DNA of 64,000 bases from Poa pratensis. Lineage: Eukaryota > Streptophyta > Magnoliopsida > Poales > Poaceae. The first letter of the stretch is position 1, and each line of letters opens with the position of its first letter. The stretch is taken from assembly GCA_947311845.1 (NCBI GenBank), contig CAMZMU010000027.1, positions 47,308,758 to 47,372,757 on the forward strand. Reading direction: 5' to 3'. Position numbers and translations under genes: made by a program. The notes below the pieces were generated by a model. That model saw only the letters and a list, made by a program, of their open reading frames with translations, searched no databases and was not told the DNA's origin. Positions 58,232 to 64,000 of this stretch are shown here, piece by piece.

Positions 58232-58961
58232 CATTTAGCAGATTTTCCACATTTTTACTTAATTTAGCGAAACTTGTGCCACAAATTACCCCATTTAAGT
58301 TTTTCCCATTTTTACCCATCTAAATGTTGTTGTTTTACCGCAGAATTTTTCGTGTCGAATTAGATAGAAAGAAAGCAGAGCAGAATCTAGGGTACATAGA
58401 GTAATCTAGATGACATGCAGACTGTGAGACGGTCTTTGAGGGACTAGGACAATGAGATGAAAGGTCACAACTGGGACTCAGCGCGCTAGCGGCACCACCG
58501 ATGGATCAAAGGTAGCCAATCCACCGCATCAATCCGAAATACATGCAACTAGGGACCAGTGACTGGATCTCCTAAATTGCATATAGCCGATGAGGCAACA
58601 AGGTCTTGGTAGCCAGGGGCTGCTGATCCAAGTTCATGTCATCGGTGTCGGCACCCAGCTTCGCCGTGCTGCACATCTGCACGGTGTGGTAAAGCCGTGG
58701 CTGCTGCCAACCCGTCCATGGAGCGCTGGATTTGGAAGCTAGACTTTTGGAGCAACGATTTGTATAAAGTTCATGTCACGCGTCGCTCCCTGTCCATTCA
58801 GTTCAGTGTGGTACACATAAACGAGAAGAAAATCAGACGTTAACTAAACCGCCTACGTGGCATACACCGTCAACATACAAACAGGGGAAAAACTTAAATG
58901 GGTAATTTGTGGCAGAAGTTTTGTTAAATCGGGTAAAAATGTGGAAAATTTGCTAAATGTG
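58232..58961. repeat. additional inverted repeat inside the left end
   Basis: 58,232-58,308 (CATTTAGCAGATTTTCCACA...AAGTTTTTCCC) recurs inverted at 58,882-58,961. It encloses ~570 bp of anonymous DNA (58,309-58,881). The inner copy lacks the outermost 39-bp end. This looks like a small relative of the main element fused to its left side. Confidence 0.85.
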
Positions 58962-59038
58962 TTTTTTTTAAATAATATTTTTTTAAACAGAAATTCGGAA
59001 TCTAGCACGCGTTTTCGAGAAATTCGGAATCTAGCGCG

Positions 59039-59170
59039 GTGTCGTCACGGCCCGTGCCGAAACCCCTTGTTTCGGCACGGCCAGCGCCGAAAGTTCTGAT
59101 CTGCATGTCGCCGAAGGCAGCGGCAGGCGTGGCCCACTCCTTTCGGCAGCGCCCGTGCCGAAACCTTCCA
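59039..59170. repeat. TTTCGGCACGG-type subterminal palindromes, left side
   Basis: Several CCGTGCCGAAA/TTTCGGCACGG words in both orientations. Corresponding words occur at 62,520-62,670 on the right side. Probable transposase-binding subterminal repeats. Confidence 0.75.
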
Positions 59171-59876
59171 ACTAAAGCACCGCACCCGGCTCGGCCTTCT
59201 TCTTCTTCCTTCTCTCGCCCGAGCTGCTGCCCCTCTCTCTCTGTTCTTCCGTTTTCCATTGAGAAAGACCACCGATTCTTGCCCCAAAAAATTCCTAAAA
59301 GTCCACAAATTCAAGGAATAGAGAATAGGAGGGTTGGGGCATCCCCGATCCGTTGATGGGATAGCACTTTGTGGAGGCGTTTGGGGGTGTGGAGGTGGAG
59401 CAATGGTGGTCAACAATGGTGGATAGTGGTGCTGTGTGCCGTGTTGGGGAAGCTAGAGGCGTGGTGCGGCGGTGGTGGTGGTGCTAGACCGAAGGGCAGC
59501 GGGAGCTACGCACGCGTCAAGGGTAAACCCTAATCTCTAGATTATTTAGGTTAAGTGTTAATATAATTTAAGGGTGGATGCATGACATATGTGTGGATTA
59601 GTGTAGATATATTTTAGTTAGTGGTCATATTTTAGGTGGTGGTAATATTTTAGTTGGTCGGCATATTTTAGGTGGTCATATTAGTATATGTTGTCGGTTA
59701 GATGTTAATATAGTTTGCCGGTGGATGTGTCAGGATTAGTGTATGTTGTCGGTTAGATGTATTGTATATTTTGAGTAGTCTTTATGTTACCGGCGGTCGT
59801 CATATTTATTTTCGGCGGTCGTAATATTTAGATATATCCGTTGTGGAGTATTTACTGATTGAATAAATTTGTTTAG

Positions 59877-61187
59877 GTAATGGAAGTGGTCAATGTTGTT
59901 GTGCACTACGGTGCCGATACAGTCTGTACATCTGAGTCAGGGGTCGTAATTTTTATGTTTAAATTTGTACAGATGGCTGCACATGCGTTGCTCAGTGGGG
60001 TGATCGATGGAAAACATCGTGCAAAGATTTGGGAGGGTGGTGACAAACCGAAGATCTTGCGTACGCGCGGTCCAGCATACAACTGGATGATACACCCTGA
60101 TTGGGTTGATCGGTACGTATAAGAGAATATATTGATTATTTTGTTATGTTGTACGATAATTTATGATAGGACACTGACTAATATTGGTAAATTCATGTAT
60201 CAATAATCGACCCTAACATTTTGTTTTCCTACAACAGGCAGACTTGATACAAGAGATTCAGAGCGACGTTGCCGCCTTTGCCCCACTGCCGCAACAGGCG
60301 TCCTGGTTCAAGCGTCTGGAGAACAGGCTACGACATGTGTACTCTATTCTTACTTGTGCCGGCGGTGCAGACGTTGCGGCCCACGGCCCAGCCCCGCGTC
60401 ACCTGCGACCCGCGCGGCACTCACTCTCCCGGACTCCGCTTATTCAGGATGCACAGGTATCACCCTCTCGTCACTCCACAGGTCGACAGGGCCCCCGACC
60501 ACATCATACAGTGGTACAGACTCCTCGCCCACGACCTACATACGAGCATGGTAGTTCGTCCCACCAGCCAGATCCTTCCTAGCCCGGTCGCTCGCAGCCA
60601 CTTATGTATGAGCAGCCAGATCCTACCCAGCCTGGTAGTTCGACTCCTCGCCCACGACCTACATATGAGCATGGTAGTTCGTCCCACCAGCCAGATCCTT
60701 CCCAGCCTGGTAGTTCGACGTGGCAGGCGCCACCTGTGTACGGGCTCGGGATGCCGCCTTCGTACTGGTATGGCATGCCGCCTGGTTACCAGTTCGCGAT
60801 GTCGCAAGGTTACGGGATGCCGACTTCGTACGGGATACATCCACCTCAACATAACGTGTGGAACCCGTCTGCTATGCCGATGTCTCAGATTCCGGTCCAC
60901 CTCCGTAAGTACTTTATAATACTCTCATTTATTTATCATGTCCACCTAGACGGAGTACTGACGTAACATCTACGTGTACAGGTGGGGGTGACGACTCTAC
61001 ACACACGGAGATGTCCGATGACCCGACGTACCAGACTCCACCGCCGCCACCGACGCAGGAAACCCAGACACAGGAGGAGGAGCCGTTCCAAGGCCGAGGG
61101 ATGCGTGAGCACCGCGCTCCGAGTCGCTTGTCACCTACCGGGCGTCGACCGCGTAGACAGCGGACACGTCCTCACAGAGATGACTGA
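59877..61187 (+). pseudogene. unrecognised three-exon gene inside the inverted-repeat unit
   Basis: The best model in one frame: exon 59877-60116 (ATG 59880; donor TAC|GTATAAG), exon 60238-60904, exon 60982-61187 (TGA 61185). The product has a globular start (MIHPDWVDRYADLIQEIQSD across the first junction) and a Pro/Gln/Ser repeat region (TPRPRPTYEHGSSSHQPDPS twice, 129 bp apart). A Gly/Tyr/Met-rich stretch (GMPPSYWYGMPPGYQF) and a basic end (RAPSRLSPTGRRPRRQR) follow. An in-frame TAG at 60580-60582 replaces the CAG of the second repeat. All three plus frames are open around 60,270-60,550, which may hide another frameshift. It may be related to the plant-mobile-domain transposon proteins, but I cannot confirm it. 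Confidence 0.5.
60519..60712 (+). repeat. coding tandem repeat, 129-bp period
   Basis: The segment ACTCCTCGCCCACGACCTAC... at 60,519 recurs at 60,648 with few changes, encoding TPRPRPTYEHGSSSHQPDPS in both copies. The first copy ends in a C-to-T nonsense change. Confidence 0.9.
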
Positions 61188-61515
61188 TACTACTATCTTC
61201 CGTATGAGACATATTATTATCTACGCACCACCTCCGCGTCGTGGCAGACGTCGTTGAGACTTGTCTATCTACGCACGAGACATATTATTATCTATGTATG
61301 AGACATATTTATGTTCGTATGTACGACACATATTATTATCTATGTACGAGACAAATTATTATCTATGTACGAAACATTCCACATTGCATAAATTAATTTA
61401 ACATACATCACTACACATCCACGTTACAACTTCACTACTTGTAAACACTGCATAGAACAACTACTGGTATAAATATTACATGCAACTCAACAATAACTAA
61501 TTCGAATCAACGACT

Positions 61516-62262
61516 TCACTTCCCTCTGCCACGTGCTCGTGTTGGAGGCATGAAGTCGTCATCACTATTTTCATCGACGACAGTCTTGGATGCACCAACA
61601 CTCTTCAACTTACGTCTAGAGTTGGCTCGTTTAGGAGGCATGAAATCATCATCACTATCATCTTCAACGGCTTTCTTGGATGATCCACCACTCTTCGCCT
61701 TTGATATAGCCCTCTTCACTGTTTCAGCGTGAAGGAGATTTCCAGGCCCATCAGGACATGCGCCAAAAAGCATTTCCATCCAACCAAAATGAGGGATCTC
61801 TTTGTTCACAAACTGTCCATCGGCAGGCCAGTGCTGGACATTCACAAAATCAGGGAAAAAAGTTACTACGATAACACTAGATTCTAACATAATATAAATT
61901 CGGTACTCAGTTACCTTCACGTGAAATGCATAGGCCTCCGGCGAAAAATGGATTATCTTTGACTTAGGTGTCATAGGCATGTCCCTAAGCCCCGCCTCAA
62001 TAGCTTTTAGCTCATTAATTCTCTGCCACTTCCACCGCCACCCATCAATTTCATCTGAAATTTCTTCAGGGGTCATCTGGATTTTGTTTTTTTTTTTTGC
62101 TATAATTTCTCCCACCTCACGAATGTTGCCCCACTCACTAATTAGCTCCCTATAACAGCTCTTCGGCCTACCCTCCCTAATATTACCTTCAGTCCATATT
62201 GCGGCGTGATACAAAACACACCACGACCTATGCTCCGAACTAGGACCCGAACTACCAGACAT
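61516..62262 (-). CDS. unrecognised 248-residue protein inside the inverted-repeat unit
   Basis: Open from ATG 62262 to stop 61516, convergent with the gene at 59.9-61.2 kb. The N-terminal half is globular (WCVLYHAAIWTEGNIREG, EISDEIDGWRWKWQRINELK). The C-terminal part is basic with two copies of a DSDDDFMPP(K/T)RA motif. An 81-nt in-frame stretch with GT...AG borders (between FHVK and HWPADGQF) could be a small intron; spliced or not, the frame stays open. An array of E2F-like motifs lies directly upstream. No known domain. The open frame despite its setting suggests recent function of the element. Confidence 0.6.
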   Translation of the reverse strand: MSGSSGPSSEHRSWCVLYHAAIWTEGNIREGRPKSCYRELISEWGNIREVGEIIAKKKNKIQMTPEEISDEIDGWRWKWQRINELKAIEAGLRDMPMTPKSKIIHFSPEAYAFHVKVTEYRIYIMLESSVIVVTFFPDFVNVQHWPADGQFVNKEIPHFGWMEMLFGACPDGPGNLLHAETVKRAISKAKSGGSSKKAVEDDSDDDFMPPKRANSRRKLKSVGASKTVVDENSDDDFMPPTRARGRGK

Positions 62263-62285
62263 CTTTCCTATCCGAAGAGCGGGAG

Positions 62286-62435
62286 AAATATGGCGGGAGA
62301 AAAAAGGCGGGAGGAAAATGGCGGGAACAAAATGGCGCGAGAACTATGGCGCGAGAAATATGGCGGGAAAACTATGGCGGGAGAAATATGGCGTGAGAAC
62401 TATGGCGGGAGAAATATGGCGGGAATAAAAGCCGG
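62286..62435 (-). promoter_or_regulatory. array of about ten GGCGGGA/GGCGCGA motifs upstream of the 248-codon gene
   Basis: Motifs spaced ~14-15 bp apart (starts near 62292, 62306, 62319, 62334, 62347, 62361, 62375, 62389, 62403, 62417) in TATGGCGGGAGAAA units. On the gene's strand they read TTTCTCCCGCC, and one is TTTTCCCGCC, which fits the E2F consensus TTTSSCGC. They sit 25-170 bp before the ATG. A tandem repeat is certain; the E2F role is inference. Confidence 0.75.
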
Positions 62436-62519
62436 GAGCGCGAAACAAATTCGGATCAGGTGTTGCATGCATTAATCGGCTTTAACCAGGAAAATAGCAG
62501 CAAAATGGCTCTTTCTGCA

Positions 62520-62794
62520 CGGCCAGAGCCGAAACACGCCTGTCGGCACCGCCGTTACGCGAAAGCCAGAAGTGCATGCAGATTTGCCTCCTTTCGGCTT
62601 GGCCCGTACCGAAACCATATGTTTCGGCACGGGCCAGGCCGAAACATTGGTTTCGGTCCGGCCGTTGCCGACGCCGCGCTAGATTCCGAATTTCTCAAAA
62701 ACGCGCGTTATTTTCCGAATTTCTGTTTAAAAAAAATATTATTTTAAAAAAAATGTCACAAACGTGAAACTAGGGGTAAAAATGGAATTCACTC
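62520..62794 (-). repeat. right inverted end of the transposon-like unit
   Basis: Inverse of the left side: TTTCGGCACGG-rich part (62,520-62,670), AAATTCGG/AAACAG part (62,690-62,735) and terminal 39 bp to 62794. Confidence 0.8.
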
Positions 62795-64000
62795 AAGACA
62801 AAAAATGAACTACTGCAATAAGCCAAACAGTTTAACTATGCTCGATTACATGAAAAAAAATCGCGGGTTCAAACAGTCCAAACAAAATACTTCACCGTTC
62901 TACCTTTTCTTCCTGACGGAAAAACCGTTTACCGCTCCATACCAAATATGTCAGACGGAAATGCGGACTCCCAAAAGTGAGATTTTTGAAAAGTCTCCTA
63001 AAAGTAAGATATCTGAAAGTGATGTCATCAGTGAGATGTGGCGACGCGCGGCTTACATATGCACGGGATTTTTGCTGCTCAACCGCTTGATATGATCTGC
63101 AGCTAATATCTTGGGTGCCCAGACCGTTAAGCAGAAAGATCGTTTCGTTGTGGAATGTTGACTTCGGACGTCACCCAACCTAACACGGTTGGGTTTGGGT
63201 TGGGTGCCGCACTGCAGCTTCCCTAAGAATACACCAATTTAGGGTTCTAGACTAGAGGCAGCGAGCTAAACTAGTCAGACACGCAGATGCGGTGGCCTTG
63301 CACCTGGCCGGAGAACCACTAGAACGCCTTCAGAAAAGAAAATGAGAAATGAAAGAACCAGCAATAAAGTTGCCTGCGTATATAAATGGTATGGTAGTTG
63401 GATCACAGCAAGGTTGTTGATAATTTTTCAGATGCTGTATTGGCGACCAAATTCTTCTACAGCATGAAGAATTCACTCTGTTTAACTAGGATAGCCAACT
63501 GCAACCTAGCTATTGTGCTTAAACAGTCCAACACGAGCTCCAGTATTCATAATAAAATGGAGCAAATTTTAGTTCAGGCGTTCTTTCTGGTAAGAAAACA
63601 CGCAAGCGATGAACCAGAGTAATACAAGATGCATATTTTTGTGCCACTTGTACAACTAAGCTGCCAGAGCTGGAAAATCTAGACTTGCACTGATGAGGTT
63701 TCACAGAAGAGCTTTCCGAGAGTTTTGGACGCGTGTCGCGGTAAGCTAGCCTTGAGGGTTTGAACAAGCTCACGCATGGACCTGCTTCCACGTGTGGCAA
63801 AACTCAAACGTGTACGGCAGCTTGCTCCACACTGTTTGAGAAGAACACCTGGGTGCTTGGAGCACGCTGCTTGCCACTTGGACATCACTTGGGGATCAGG
63901 CCGTGCGCAGGATGTCTGAATCTTTTTTGGTTTCGCTTATTACCCAGTGTCACAAGACCCCGTTGACCAGATCACTGTTTTGTCACTCAGAGGAAGAAAT
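62795..64000. other. intergenic DNA at the right edge
   Basis: No gene supported. Short open frames on both strands lack recognisable motifs; composition is near average with no repeat ends. Confidence 0.45.

Larger units (their letters stand above)
58182..62794. mobile_element. DNA-transposon-like unit with complex inverted ends and two convergent genes
   Basis: The left end GAGTGAGTTCCATTTTTACC (58182) is matched by the inverse of the right end at 62794 over ~39 bp with two differences. A second, inner inverted pair joins 58,962-59,050 (AATAATATT...AAACAGAAATTCGGAATCTAGC) with 62,690-62,756. It continues more weakly through TTTCGGCACGG-rich GC segments. Two genes lie between the inner repeats. 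Long inverted ends without a CACTA or Stowaway motif suggest a Mutator-like element. No transposase is recognised, so it may be non-autonomous. No 9-bp target duplication seen. Confidence 0.7.

Noticed and set aside
62286..62435. CRISPR-like array of short repeats
   Set aside because: Repeats are contiguous 14-15 bp units without unique spacers, in a plant transposon; a simple tandem repeat.

Overview
The window is nuclear DNA from a grass, most likely a Triticeae species (wheat, barley, Aegilops or a relative). The evidence is the density of nested LTR retrotransposons with Triticeae-type LTRs (TGATACGT... ends, tRNA-Asp primer sites), Stowaway-type MITEs, a CACTA terminus, MULEs, a plant SINE, and a few compact genes with GT-AG introns. 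No bacterial, plasmid or organellar features were seen.

Layout. 1-18,295 is a nest of retrotransposons. A damaged minus-strand Athila-like gypsy element (gypsy-1, 1-7,356, running off the left edge) sits in the 3' part of a second one (gypsy-2, 7,357-13,999). Gypsy-2 sits in a BARE/Angela-like copia LTR (14,000-15,028), which abuts a 5'-truncated plus-strand copia element (15,029-18,295). After 3 kb of anonymous DNA comes a complete, young copia element (21,405-26,670). It has identical 97-bp LTRs, a 5-bp target duplication, and a single frameshift in the integrase.

26.8-32.5 kb holds the clearest host genes. A four-exon AWPM-19/PM19-like membrane protein gene is on the minus strand, with the young copia 137 bp beyond its stop. 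An RNase H-like ORF follows. A four-exon gene for 60S ribosomal protein L36a (eL42) has a telo-box, site II-like motifs and a TATA promoter. 32.5-39.7 kb is repeat-rich. It contains a MITE, a CACTA end, a 5S rRNA-derived segment, a G28 tract, a SINE with perfect 15-bp target duplications, and a pseudogene fragment of the C-terminal tail of an ABA-type MAPKKK.

39,680-47,650 is a long-TIR Mutator-like element of about 8 kb. It carries a three-exon MURA-type transposase gene (with one frameshift), a two-exon GRF zinc-finger/transmembrane protein gene and a 140-residue single-exon ORF of unknown function. 49.1-50.0 kb is a truncated LINE. 50,311-52,932 is a two-level tandem duplication. At 54,405 lies a MAPKKK17/18-like kinase gene with a G-box promoter; its C-terminal tail is displaced into another frame by one missing base. 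58,182-62,794 is a DNA-transposon-like unit with complex inverted repeats, two convergent unrecognised genes and an array of about ten E2F-like GGCGGGA motifs.

Functionally, the PM19-like gene and the MAPKKK-like genes belong to families linked to abscisic-acid responses; whether they are co-regulated cannot be told from sequence. The rest is transposon biology: nested insertion, internal deletion, and possible recruitment of accessory genes by two TIR elements. Three otherwise well-preserved coding regions (copia integrase, MULE transposase, MAPKKK) are each broken by a single-base loss in or next to a short homopolymer, so assembly error should be excluded before calling them dead.
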